DNA of 64,000 bases from positions 310,001 through 374,000 of the forward strand of contig NZ_JBIGHV010000003.1 of assembly GCF_043555835.1 (NCBI RefSeq), read 5' to 3'. The notes under the pieces are model-generated. The model made no database searches. It was given only the letters and a program-made list of their open reading frames with translations, and had not been told where the DNA came from. The position numbers were made by a program, and so were the translations under genes. The first letter of the stretch is position 1; the number at the start of each line of letters is the position of its first letter. This stretch comes from Pelomonas parva (GTDB lineage: Bacteria; Pseudomonadota; Gammaproteobacteria; Burkholderiales; Burkholderiaceae_C). Shown piece by piece: positions 32,959-42,497 of the stretch.

Positions 32959-33160
32959 GTCTGAAACCTTCGGGAGTTGGTTCGCCAACCCCGCTGTTTC
33001 AGGCAGTTACAGGCGGCAGCAAGCGCACCCGATCCGGAGAAGGCCGGCGCGATTCTGGGCTGCCACTCGTGACGGATTTACGTTTCTTGACCTGCAAACG
33101 GGGGACTCGACCCGTCCAAAGTGGCGCCGCCCCCCTAGCTCGTGGGAGGGCGGGCCCTCC
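32959..33160 (-). promoter_or_regulatory. Leader region of the giant gene
   Basis: The roughly 200 bases between the giant gene and tgt hold no ORF. A GAAGG Shine-Dalgarno lies at spacing 8. Immediately upstream is a small inverted repeat (GTTGG at 32976-32980 and CCAAC at 32985-32989) that could fold in the mRNA leader close to the ribosome-binding site. A less GC-rich stretch near 33070-33095 could hold a promoter, but I see no convincing -35/-10 pair. Confidence 0.4.
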
Positions 33161-33161
33161 C
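33144..33161 (-). terminator. Hairpin at the end of tgt
   Basis: GGGAGGG (33144-33150) and CCCTCCC (33155-33161) form a perfect 7-bp stem with a 4-base loop, touching the last base of the tgt stop codon. No T-run follows, so it is a candidate rather than a textbook intrinsic terminator. It may help separate tgt from the giant gene downstream on the same strand. Confidence 0.5.
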
Positions 33162-34288
33162 TAGATTCCGCGCGCGCGATCGGCGTGGAACTGCGCCCGC
33201 CAGGCCTCGAAGCCGCCCGCGTCCAGCGCGTCCCGCATTTCCCGCATCAGGTTCAGGTAGTAATGCAGGTTGTGCACGCTGGTCAGCATGGGGCCAAGCA
33301 TCTCGCCGCAGCGGTCCAGGTGGTGCAGGTAGGCGCGGCTGAAGCCCTTGCAGCATTCGCAAGCGCAGGTTTCATCCACGGGCTTTTCGTCATTCTTGTA
33401 ACGGGCATTGCGCAGCCGCAGGTCGCCGAAGCGCGTGAACAGATGGCCGTTGCGCGCATTGCGGGTCGGCATGACGCAGTCGAACATGTCGATGCCCTGG
33501 GACACACCTTCCACCAGATCCTCCGGCGTGCCGACGCCCATGAGGTAGCGCGGCTTGTCCGCGGGCAGCTGGTGGCCGATGTGGCCCAGGATGCGCTGCA
33601 TCTCGGCCTTGGGCTCGCCCACCGACAGGCCGCCGATGGCATAGCCCGGCAGGTCCAGCTCGGCGAGACCCGCCAGCGAAGCGTCGCGCAAGTTCGTGAA
33701 CATGCCGCCCTGGACGATGCCGAACAGCGCGTTGGGGTTCTCCAGCCGGCCGAACTCGGTGATGCAGCGCTTGGCCCAGCGCAGGCTCAGCTCCATGGAC
33801 GTTCTCGCCTCGCGCTCTGTCGTCAGCACGCCCTTGCTCTCGTAGGGCGTGCATTCGTCGAACTGCATGACGATGTCGCTGTTGAGCACCGTCTGGATCT
33901 GCATGCTGACCTCGGGGGTCAGGAAGAGCTTGTCGCCATTGACGGGCGAGGCGAACTTGACGCCCTCCTCGCTGATCTTGCGCATGGCGCCCAGGCTCCA
34001 GACCTGGAAGCCGCCCGAGTCCGTCAGGATGGGCTTGCTCCAGCTCTCGAAGCGGTGCAGGCCACCGAACTGCGTCACCACGTCCAGGCCCGGCCGCATC
34101 CACAGGTGGAAGGTGTTGCCGAGGATGATCTGCGCGCCCATCTCCTCCAGCGAACGCGGCGTGACGCCCTTGACCGTGCCGTAGGTGCCCACGGGCATGA
34201 AGATGGGCGTCTGCACGACGCCGTGGTTGAGCGTCAGCGTGCCGCGACGGGCGCGGCCTTCGGTCTTGAGGAGGTTGAACTTCAGCAT
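33161..34288 (-). CDS. tgt: Queuine tRNA-ribosyltransferase (tRNA-guanine transglycosylase)
   Basis: Exchanges the wobble guanine of GUN-anticodon tRNAs for preQ1 in queuosine synthesis, in the cytoplasm. The 375-residue length equals that of the E. coli enzyme. Visible motifs are PILTDSGGFQVWSLG (Asp90 in the active site), FDCVMPTRNARNGHLF (catalytic Asp region) and the CxCxxC...H zinc site in ETCACECCKGFSRAYLHHL. I chose ATG 34288 (MLKFNLLKTEGRARRG) because an upstream in-frame start would add 19 Pro-rich residues with no family match. queA, the next enzyme of the pathway, lies 1.4 kb away on the same strand with two opposite-strand genes between them. Confidence 0.96.
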   Translation of the reverse strand: MLKFNLLKTEGRARRGTLTLNHGVVQTPIFMPVGTYGTVKGVTPRSLEEMGAQIILGNTFHLWMRPGLDVVTQFGGLHRFESWSKPILTDSGGFQVWSLGAMRKISEEGVKFASPVNGDKLFLTPEVSMQIQTVLNSDIVMQFDECTPYESKGVLTTEREARTSMELSLRWAKRCITEFGRLENPNALFGIVQGGMFTNLRDASLAGLAELDLPGYAIGGLSVGEPKAEMQRILGHIGHQLPADKPRYLMGVGTPEDLVEGVSQGIDMFDCVMPTRNARNGHLFTRFGDLRLRNARYKNDEKPVDETCACECCKGFSRAYLHHLDRCGEMLGPMLTSVHNLHYYLNLMREMRDALDAGGFEAWRAQFHADRARGI

Positions 34289-34359
34289 GGGGCCGGGATT
34301 GTCGCAGGGGGGCTTTTCCGGGGTGGACGGAACGGGCCGCCGCACCCCACTATCCAGCC

Positions 34360-35145
34360 ATGAACAGCGCGCTGATGCTCATGCTGCTGGCCGCCACGAT
34401 GGCCTCGGCACAGGCCTGCGGCCCGCACACGGCGGCGCTCTACCGCTACGCCCGTTTCTATTACGACGATCCCCGGACCGGGCCGGCCGGCATCGACAAG
34501 GACATGTTCGACGAGCTGGCCCGCCGCTCGGGCTGCCAGCTGAACCAGGTGGTCGAGTCGCGGGTGCGCATCTGGCAGGAGATGCGGCGCGGCACCGTGC
34601 AGCTGACGCTGTCCGCACTGTCCAGCCCTGAGCGGCGCGAGATCGCCGAGCTGCTGCCCTACGCCCAGGGCAGGTTCCAGCTGCTGGTGCGGCGTGGGCT
34701 GGCAGGGCGTGTGCAGAGCCTCGCGGCTTTCGAAGCCGACCCGGCGCTGCGGCTGGTGCATGTGCGCGGCTATGTGCACGGCCCGGCGCTGGACCCCTGG
34801 CTGCAGCGCCTGCGCGGCCAGGGCCGCCTGGTCGAGACCGCCGACTTCGAGACCGCCAGTCGCATGCTGCGTGCCGGGCGGGCGGACGCGCTGCTGTCCC
34901 TGCCCAGCAGCTACGCCTTTGCCATCGACGGTTCCGATCACCCGGACAACCCCGTGCCGGTGGACGTGACGCCGAACGAGCGCAGCGTCATGTCGCTGGC
35001 CATGGCGCACGCCATGCCCGAAGCAGACCGGCAGCGCCTGCGCCGCGCGCTGCAGGCCATGCTGGCCGATGGCACCGTGCACGACATCATGCGTCGCCAC
35101 CTCGGCGACAAGGGCGCCCGGGCTTCTGCGTACACGGGTGAGTGA
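34360..35145 (+). CDS. Periplasmic solute-binding protein, family 3-like
   Basis: A 261-residue protein with a Sec-type signal peptide (MNSALMLMLLAATMASAQA). The mature part resembles family 3 periplasmic amino-acid-binding proteins: FYYDDPRTGPAGIDKDMFDE near the N-terminus, TLSALSSPERREIAELLPYA in the middle, and a C-terminal TVHDIMRRHLGD helix. It is divergent from tgt, with 71 bases between the starts. No transporter permease is nearby, so it may serve a distant ABC system or act as an orphan sensor-like protein. Its last codon overlaps a possible GTG start of the next gene. Confidence 0.75.
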   Translation: MNSALMLMLLAATMASAQACGPHTAALYRYARFYYDDPRTGPAGIDKDMFDELARRSGCQLNQVVESRVRIWQEMRRGTVQLTLSALSSPERREIAELLPYAQGRFQLLVRRGLAGRVQSLAAFEADPALRLVHVRGYVHGPALDPWLQRLRGQGRLVETADFETASRMLRAGRADALLSLPSSYAFAIDGSDHPDNPVPVDVTPNERSVMSLAMAHAMPEADRQRLRRALQAMLADGTVHDIMRRHLGDKGARASAYTGE

Positions 35146-35171
35146 CGGCACCGGCCACGGACAATTTGCGC

Positions 35172-35777
35172 ATGGCCATGACCCTGAGCGCCGCAGCGCA
35201 GCATGAACTCGTCATCAAGAAGAGCCGCTTCCTCGGCTGCGTGGAGCCCTGCACCGACCGCACGGCGGCGCTGGCCCGCGTGGCACAGCTGCGCGAGCAG
35301 CACCCCGGCGCCGCCCATGTCTGCTGGGCGCTGCTGGCCGGCGGCCACTCCGCCGCCAACGATGACGGCGAACCCGGCGGCACGGCCGGCCGGCCCATGC
35401 TGGACGTGCTGCGCCACCAGGGCCTGGACGGCGTGCTGGCCACGGCCGTGCGCTACTGGGGCGGCGTCAAGCTCGGCGCCGGCGGCCTGGTGCGGGCCTA
35501 CACCGACTGCATCGCGCAGGCGCTGCTGACGGCCGACAAGATAGCGCGCGTGGCCCAGGTGGAACTGGGCTGCGAGCTGCCCTACGAGCTGGAGGGGCGG
35601 TTGCGGCGGCTGGCGGAGCAGCACGGGGCGGCACTCGTGGACGTGCGGCACGAGACGCGCGTGCATATGCGCTGGTCGCTGGCCGTCACGGGACGGGCCG
35701 CCTTCACGGCCGCCGTGGATGAGGCCGCTCAGGGGCGAATCGCCTGGGCCCGCGAGAGCAGCATCGCGTCGCCGTAG
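35172..35777 (+). CDS. YigZ/IMPACT family protein (UPF0029)
   Basis: A protein of about 201 residues of the YigZ/IMPACT family. Conserved stretches are ELVIKKSRFLG, DDGEPGGTAGRPMLDVL, AVRYWGGVKLGAGGLVRAYT, and a C-terminal ferredoxin-like half (VELGCELPYELEGRLRRL). Eukaryotic IMPACT affects translational control; the bacterial role is uncertain. The start is ambiguous: a GTG at 35142 would overlap the preceding gene's stop by the four-base GTGA pattern, while ATG 35172 or 35178 fits the family length better. The 3' end overlaps queA on the opposite strand by 49 bases. Confidence 0.88.
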   Translation: MAMTLSAAAQHELVIKKSRFLGCVEPCTDRTAALARVAQLREQHPGAAHVCWALLAGGHSAANDDGEPGGTAGRPMLDVLRHQGLDGVLATAVRYWGGVKLGAGGLVRAYTDCIAQALLTADKIARVAQVELGCELPYELEGRLRRLAEQHGAALVDVRHETRVHMRWSLAVTGRAAFTAAVDEAAQGRIAWARESSIASP

Positions 35778-36790
35778 CTGAAGAAGCGGTAGCGCTCGCG
35801 AATGGCGTGGCGGTACAGCGCCATCACCTGTGCATGCCCGGCCAGCGCGCTGACCAGCATCATCAGCGTGCTCTTGGGCAGGTGGAAGTTGGTGACGAGG
35901 CGGTCAACGACGCGGAACTCGAAGCCCGGCGTGATGAAGATGTCCGTCTCGCGGGCGCCGGCCAGCAGCTCGCCACCCCGGGCGGCGGACTCCAGCGCGC
36001 GCAGCGTCGTCGTACCGACGGCGACGACGCGGCCGCCACGGGCTTTGCAGGCGGCTATTGCCGCCACCGTCGACTGCGGCACCTCGAACCACTCGCTGTG
36101 CATCTTGTGCTCCGCCAGCGTGTCGACGCGCACCGGCTGGAAGGTGCCGGCGCCGACGTGCAGCGTCACATGCGCCTGGCTCACACCGCGCTCCGTCAGT
36201 CGGGCCAGCAGCGCCTCGTCGAAGTGCAGCGCGGCGGTCGGCGCGGCGACAGCACCGGGCTCCTTGGCGAAGACGGTCTGGTAGCGGCGCTCGTCCTCCG
36301 CGTCGTCCGCATGGGCGATGTAGGGCGGCAGCGGCACATGGCCGTGGGCCTCCAGCAGCGCGAAGGGGTCGCCGGCAAAGCGCAGGTGGAAGAGCCCGTT
36401 GTCGGGCCCGCAGCGGCCCAGCACCTCAGCGTCGAAGGCGTCGGCAAAGCGCACACGGCTGCCGGGCTTGGGGGACTTGCTGGCGCGCAAGTGCATCCAG
36501 ACTTCCTGCGTGCCGGGCAGCACGCGCTCGACCAAGGCCTCCACCGAGCCGCCGGTCGCCTTGACGCCAAACAACCGCGCCTTGATGACGCGCGTGTTGT
36601 TGAAGACCAGCAGGTCACCGGGCGCGAGCAGATCGGGCAGCTCGCGGAACACGCGGTCCACGGGCTCCGCGCCGGTGGCGTCGAGCAGCCGCGAGGCGCT
36701 GCGTTCGGCGGCCGGATGCTGGGCAATCAGCTCGGGCGGCAGGTCGAAATCGAAGTCGGCGACCGTGTAGGCGCTTGCATCAGGGCGCAT
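35729..36790 (-). CDS. queA: S-adenosylmethionine:tRNA ribosyltransferase-isomerase
   Basis: Transfers and isomerises the ribosyl part of SAM onto preQ1-tRNA to give epoxyqueuosine, the step after Tgt. The 353-residue length is usual for QueA. Family motifs include DFDLPPELIAQHP, LVFNNTRVIKARLFG, ALHFDEALL, VTLHVGAGTFQPVR, HKMHSEWFEVP and TNFHLPKSTLMMLVSA. ATG 36790 gives the normal N-terminus (MRPDASAYTVADFDFDLP); longer readings upstream run through the divergent promoter region of the zinc-finger gene. Its end overlaps the convergent yigZ-like gene. Confidence 0.96.
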   Translation of the reverse strand: MRPDASAYTVADFDFDLPPELIAQHPAAERSASRLLDATGAEPVDRVFRELPDLLAPGDLLVFNNTRVIKARLFGVKATGGSVEALVERVLPGTQEVWMHLRASKSPKPGSRVRFADAFDAEVLGRCGPDNGLFHLRFAGDPFALLEAHGHVPLPPYIAHADDAEDERRYQTVFAKEPGAVAAPTAALHFDEALLARLTERGVSQAHVTLHVGAGTFQPVRVDTLAEHKMHSEWFEVPQSTVAAIAACKARGGRVVAVGTTTLRALESAARGGELLAGARETDIFITPGFEFRVVDRLVTNFHLPKSTLMMLVSALAGHAQVMALYRHAIRERYRFFSYGDAMLLSRAQAIRP

Positions 36791-36907
36791 GGGGTTTGAG
36801 GGCCGGACGGACCCGTGCCAAAGGGAGCGGGATTCTCCCATCGCCCGCTTGACGCAGCGCAAGGCGGCACCGCGCGGCCGATGCAAGCATGGGTACCAGG
36901 AGGTTCC

Positions 36908-37270
36908 ATGAGCACAGCCTTGACACCCGGACAACATGCGCTGCTTGAAAGCGAGTTGCAGCTCGCGCGTCAGAAGGCGCTGGCCGCGCTGCAGGCCCAG
37001 CGCGGCGGCAGCGACCGCCTTGCGCACGCTGCCACGCTGCTGGAGGACGACCCGCAGGAGCACGAGCCCGAGCGCGAGCTGGACCAGGCCCGCGACTCGC
37101 TTCTGCTGGCCGAGCTGCAGGCGATTGACGACGCGTTGCTGCGCCTGAAGACACCCGGATATGGTCGTTGTGTCGACTGCAGCGCCGTCATCCCCTTCGA
37201 CCGCCTGCAACGCCTGCCACAGGCGCTGCGCTGCGTCGACTGCCAGGCCGGCGCCGAAGCCGGCCGCTGA
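36908..37270 (+). CDS. Short DksA/TraR-type C4 zinc-finger protein
   Basis: A 120-residue protein with an N-terminal helical hairpin (residues 5-80, rich in Gln, Glu and Leu) and a C-terminal zinc finger with Cys88, Cys91, Cys109 and Cys112 (GRCVDC...RCVDC). This matches DksA/TraR proteins that enter the RNA polymerase secondary channel, but it is shorter than E. coli DksA (151 residues). AGGAGG four bases before ATG 36908 fixes the start. It is transcribed divergently from queA. Likely a paralogue with a specialised role in transcription control rather than the main DksA (inference). Confidence 0.85.
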   Translation: MSTALTPGQHALLESELQLARQKALAALQAQRGGSDRLAHAATLLEDDPQEHEPERELDQARDSLLLAELQAIDDALLRLKTPGYGRCVDCSAVIPFDRLQRLPQALRCVDCQAGAEAGR

Positions 37271-37439
37271 CCAGGCAGTTCTTCGTCGCCGGCGACCGCA
37301 GGGCCGGAGTGCCGACACCGGTCGTGCGGTATTGCACGATCCGGCGGCAGACAGGGTGGGTGTTGTCAGGGAAGGTTCACGCAGCAATGGTGGGATACGC
37401 AGTCGCCGCCTGCCCCCCAACATTGCCACCCCCAGCTCC

Positions 37440-38195
37440 GTGAAGCGCCGCGCCTGTCTCGCCTTGCCAGCCCTGCTCGCCAGCACGAGGGCGCCGGCAC
37501 AAGCGTCACGACCTCCGAGCACCTTGCTGGGGATCACGGAGAACCTGCCGCCGCTGAACTACCAGGACGACCAGGGCCCGCAGGGCTTCAGCGTGGAGCT
37601 GCTGCGCCTGATGGCGGCACAAGCCGGGCTGAACCTGGAGCTGCAGGTGCTGCCCTGGGCGCGAGCCGTGCAGATGGCCGAGGCCAGCGCCAACAGCGTG
37701 CTGTTCTCGCTGACACGAACGCCCGAGCGCGAGGCGCAGTTCCAGTGGGTGGGGCCCATCGCCCGGCGCCGCATCCTCATCTACAGGCTGGCCAGCCGCA
37801 GCGACCTGCAGCTGCAGCACCTCGACGAGCTGGGCGGCGCACGCATCGGCGTGGTGCGCGACTCGGCCGCCGACCGCAACCTGCAGGCCGCCGGCCTGCG
37901 CCCGGGCATCGAGCTGGAGCAGGGGCTGGACGACGCCACCAACATGCGCAAGCTGCTGGCCGGTCGCATGGAGTACATCACCCTGCTGGACTGGGCCGCC
38001 GCGTGGAACCTGCGCCAGCTGCAGCTGCCCTACGACACGCTGCGCGCCGTCATGGAGCAGGACGCGGCGCGCAGCTACTTCTACGGCCTGCGGCCCGACG
38101 CCGACCCGGCGCTGGTACAGAGCCTGCAGGCGGCGCTTGAGCGGCTCAGGCGCGATGGGCGTTACGAGCGGCTGCGGCTGCGGTACTTCCGCTAG
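37440..38195 (+). CDS. Periplasmic solute-binding protein, family 3-like (second copy)
   Basis: About 251 residues from GTG 37440 (VKRRACLALPALLASTRAPAQA), which gives a signal peptide. An alternative frame start at 37161 would add 93 residues of low-complexity sequence antisense to nothing and overlapping the zinc-finger gene, so I reject it. Mature motifs include GITENLPPLNYQDDQGPQGF, ELLRLMAAQAGL, WVGPIARRRILIYRLASRSD, GARIGVVRDSAADR and a final RLRRDGRYERLRLRYF helix, typical of SBP_bac_3 proteins. It is distantly related to the product at 34360-35145. No permease genes are adjacent. Confidence 0.78.
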   Translation: MKRRACLALPALLASTRAPAQASRPPSTLLGITENLPPLNYQDDQGPQGFSVELLRLMAAQAGLNLELQVLPWARAVQMAEASANSVLFSLTRTPEREAQFQWVGPIARRRILIYRLASRSDLQLQHLDELGGARIGVVRDSAADRNLQAAGLRPGIELEQGLDDATNMRKLLAGRMEYITLLDWAAAWNLRQLQLPYDTLRAVMEQDAARSYFYGLRPDADPALVQSLQAALERLRRDGRYERLRLRYFR

Positions 38196-38258
38196 CGGCG
38201 CTGCAGACGGCGCTGGCCATGCGGCCTTGCCGGCGACACCGGGTGCCGTGCAGACAGA

Positions 38259-40316
<2,058 letters not shown>

Positions 40317-40325
40317 GGCAGCTGC

Positions 40326-40517
40326 CTATTTGCAGCTGAAGCTCTTCGCGTTCACTTCCTTGACGTTGCCCGCGCCGCAGGTGGCCAGGGCTTGTTCGCT
40401 CATCTTGGTGATGGCATTCGAGTCGGCCGGGATGGAACCGACGGGCGGCGCGAAGACGCAGGCGCTCAGCACCAAGGCGGCGGTCAGGGCGAAGGAGAAG
40501 GAGGCGATGCGCGTCAT
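40326..40517 (-). CDS. Small lipoprotein, 63 residues
   Basis: MTRIASFSFALTAALVLSAC is a clear lipoprotein signal with lipobox LSAC (Cys20). The short mature part contains two further cysteines (ATCGAG and SFSCK), which could form a disulfide. I do not recognise the family; similar tiny lipoproteins are common in Burkholderiales. It lies between recG (convergent) and the phosphofructokinase gene. Confidence 0.75.
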   Translation of the reverse strand: MTRIASFSFALTAALVLSACVFAPPVGSIPADSNAITKMSEQALATCGAGNVKEVNAKSFSCK

Positions 40518-40593
40518 GAGATATCCGGGTTGGAAAGTGAAAACGCCCGCAGCGTAGGCAACTGTCCCGGCGGCGTCACGCGCGACGCGACGA

Positions 40594-40622
40594 GCCGCAG
40601 CCTGGCGGGCACAGGCTGCGGC
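40594..40622 (-). terminator. Strong hairpin downstream of the phosphofructokinase gene
   Basis: GCCGCAGCCTG (40594-40604) and CAGGCTGCGGC (40612-40622) are perfect 11-bp inverted arms with a 7-base loop, 33 bases beyond the pfk stop codon. No U-run follows on the minus strand, so it is either a weak intrinsic terminator or an mRNA 3' stabilising structure. Confidence 0.6.
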
Positions 40623-40654
40623 AGTGGCTGACGCGCGGTGCCGGGCGGCTGCGG

Positions 40655-41773
40655 TCAGGCGCCCAGACAGACGCCGAGGTCGCGCGCGGTGGCCAGCGTG
40701 TCGCCGTCCAGCGGCACGGCCTTCATGCGGCCCGCCACCTCGGCCAGCGGCACGGTGCGCACGTCGCTGCCGTCCAGCGCCACCATGACGCCGCTCTGCC
40801 CGCCGACCAGCGCCCGCACGGCGGCGGCGCCGAAGCGCAACGCGGCGACGCGGTCGAAGGCCGTGGGGCTGCCGCCGCGCAGCAGGTGGCCCAGCACCAC
40901 GCAGCGCGCGTCCTTGCCCGTCAGCCGCGCCAGTGCCTGCGCGACCTGTTCGCCCATGCCGCCCAGGCGCTCGGCATGGCCGGCCTCGGCAGGCCCTTGC
41001 AGCGCGCGCACGCCGTCGCGCGCAAACGCGCCCTCGGCCACCACGACGATGGAGTAGGCCAGGCCGCGCGCGTCACGCTGGCGGATCATCTCGGCCACGG
41101 GTGCGAGGTCGAAGGGCAGCTCCGGCAGCAGGATGGCATGCGCCCCGCCGGCCAGGCCCGCATGCAGCGCGATCCAGCCGGCATAGCGCCCCATGACCTC
41201 CACCACCAGCACGCGGTGGTGGCTGGCCGCCGTGGTGTGCAGCCGGTCGATGCAGTCGGTGGCAAAACCGACGGCAGTGTCGAAGCCGAAGGTGGTGACG
41301 GTGCGGTCCAGGTCGTTGTCGATGGTCTTGGGCACGCCCACCACCTTCAGCCCACGTTGGGCCAGCCGGTGCGCGATGGCCAGCGAGCCATCGCCGCCCA
41401 CGGCCACCAGCGCGTCGATGCCCTCGCGGGCGAGCGCATCCAGCAGGTCCTGCGAGCGGTCGACGAGCACCACGCGACCATCGTCCTGCGTGGCCGGGAA
41501 GGCAAAGGGGTCGCCCTTGTTGGTGGAGCCGAGCAGCGTGCCGCCGAGCGCGGCGATGCCTTCGACGCGCTCGCGCGTCAACGGCAGCAGGCCGCCCGCC
41601 GGATAGCGCTCCGGGCGCAGCAGGCCGTCATAGCCGTCGCGGATGCCGACGCAGGCCCAGCCCTGCCGCAATGCCGCCAGCGTCACGGCGCAGGTCACCG
41701 CGTTCAGCCCGGGCGCGTCGCCGCCGCCGGTGGTGATGGCGATGCGGCGGATGGGTGTGTTTGGCGAGTTCAT
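40655..41773 (-). CDS. 6-phosphofructokinase (phosphoryl donor uncertain)
   Basis: Phosphorylates fructose 6-phosphate; 372 residues, PfkA superfamily. The N-terminal TTGGGDAPGLNAV binds the phosphoryl donor. GGDGS (126-130) has Gly at the position typical of ATP-dependent enzymes, while PKTIDND (148-154) has Lys where ATP enzymes usually have Gly and PPi enzymes have Lys. The catalytic Asp of TIDND and the substrate motifs EVMGRYAGWIA and GHLLRGGSPTAFDR are present. The donor is therefore unclear (ATP, PPi or both). A LytTR regulator gene ends four bases upstream on the same strand, suggesting co-transcription. Confidence 0.92.
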   Translation of the reverse strand: MNSPNTPIRRIAITTGGGDAPGLNAVTCAVTLAALRQGWACVGIRDGYDGLLRPERYPAGGLLPLTRERVEGIAALGGTLLGSTNKGDPFAFPATQDDGRVVLVDRSQDLLDALAREGIDALVAVGGDGSLAIAHRLAQRGLKVVGVPKTIDNDLDRTVTTFGFDTAVGFATDCIDRLHTTAASHHRVLVVEVMGRYAGWIALHAGLAGGAHAILLPELPFDLAPVAEMIRQRDARGLAYSIVVVAEGAFARDGVRALQGPAEAGHAERLGGMGEQVAQALARLTGKDARCVVLGHLLRGGSPTAFDRVAALRFGAAAVRALVGGQSGVMVALDGSDVRTVPLAEVAGRMKAVPLDGDTLATARDLGVCLGA

Positions 41774-41777
41774 GGGG

Positions 41778-42497
41778 TCATAGCTCCAGCTTCTCGCGCA
41801 GCAGCTTGGCCTGCCGCCGCGACACCTCGACCTGGTGGCCGTCCTTCAGCGTCACGCGGTAGCCGTCGTTGCTCCAGGGGGCGATGCCCTGGATCCAGCG
41901 CAGGTTGATGAGGTGGCTGCGGCTGGTGCGGAAGAACAGCTGCGGGTCCAGCCGCTCCTCCAGGCTGGTGAGCGTGCGCGCCAGCAGCGGGCGCTGGCCG
42001 TCGAACCAGGCCTGGGCGTAGTTGCCGCAGGCCTCGAAGCCGGCGATGTCGCCCAGGCGCACGAACCAGCAGCGCTCGCCGTCACGCAGAAAGACCATGT
42101 CGTCCGCGCCCTTGAGTGCCGCTGCCGATGCGGCCACCGGCGCGGGCCGCAGCCGCTCGCGGGCCTTGGCCAGCGCGGCGGCCAGCCGGTCGGCGTCGAT
42201 GGGCTTGAGCAGGTAGTCCAGCGCGTTGCGCTCGAAGGCGGCCAGCGCGTGCTGGTCGTAGGCGGTCGTGAAAACGACCAGCGGCACATGCTCGATCTGG
42301 TCCAGCAGGTCAAAGCCGGTCGCCCCGGGCAGCTCCACGTCCAACAGCAGCAGCTCGGGCTGCAGCGTGTCGATGGCCTCGCGCGCCGGTGCCAGCTCGG
42401 CGGCTTCACCGACGATGTCGGCATCGGGGATGGCCGCCAGCAGCGTGCGCAGCTCCTGGCGGGCCAGACGCGAGTCCTCGACGATGTAGATCCTCAT
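41778..42497 (-). CDS. LytTR-family response regulator
   Basis: 239 residues: receiver domain (1-115) with phosphoacceptor Asp53 in LLLLDVELPG, conserved Thr in VVFTTAYDQHALAAF and Lys in DYLLKPID. It is followed by a LytTR DNA-binding domain (about 135-235; SRSHLINLRWIQGI, VSRRQAKLLREKL). The gene overlaps the kinase gene upstream by the four-base ATGA pattern, so the two form a translationally coupled pair. The target genes are not evident; AlgR/LytR-type regulators often control surface polysaccharide, pili or transport. Confidence 0.92.
   Translation of the reverse strand: MRIYIVEDSRLARQELRTLLAAIPDADIVGEAAELAPAREAIDTLQPELLLLDVELPGATGFDLLDQIEHVPLVVFTTAYDQHALAAFERNALDYLLKPIDADRLAAALAKARERLRPAPVAASAAALKGADDMVFLRDGERCWFVRLGDIAGFEACGNYAQAWFDGQRPLLARTLTSLEERLDPQLFFRTSRSHLINLRWIQGIAPWSNDGYRVTLKDGHQVEVSRRQAKLLREKLEL

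Noticed and set aside
26821..31850. Regular repeats that might suggest a CRISPR array
   Set aside because: The repeats are in-frame codons for calcium-binding nonapeptides, without unique spacers of constant length, and no cas genes are present.
24190..32199. A 2,669-codon plus-strand ORF antisense to the RTX array
   Set aside because: It is a shadow of the GGxGxD repeats: GC-rich codons of the true minus-strand frame avoid stops on the opposite strand. The translation is low-complexity Val/Ala/Asp sequence with no protein features. Similar shadows at 4264-9909, 18535-23112 and 10429-13794 are rejected for the same reason.
33060..33100. A sigma-70 promoter for the giant gene
   Set aside because: Less GC-rich bases are present, but no -35/-10 pair with acceptable spacing could be identified by eye.
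33095..33130. GGGTCGAGTCCC (minus strand), resembling a tRNA T-arm
   Set aside because: No acceptor, D or anticodon arms can be folded around it, and no CCA or second half is present; treated as chance.
37161..37439. A longer N-terminus for the second solute-binding protein
   Set aside because: The extension overlaps the zinc-finger gene, is low-complexity, and would bury the signal peptide at residue 94. GTG 37440 restores a normal export signal.
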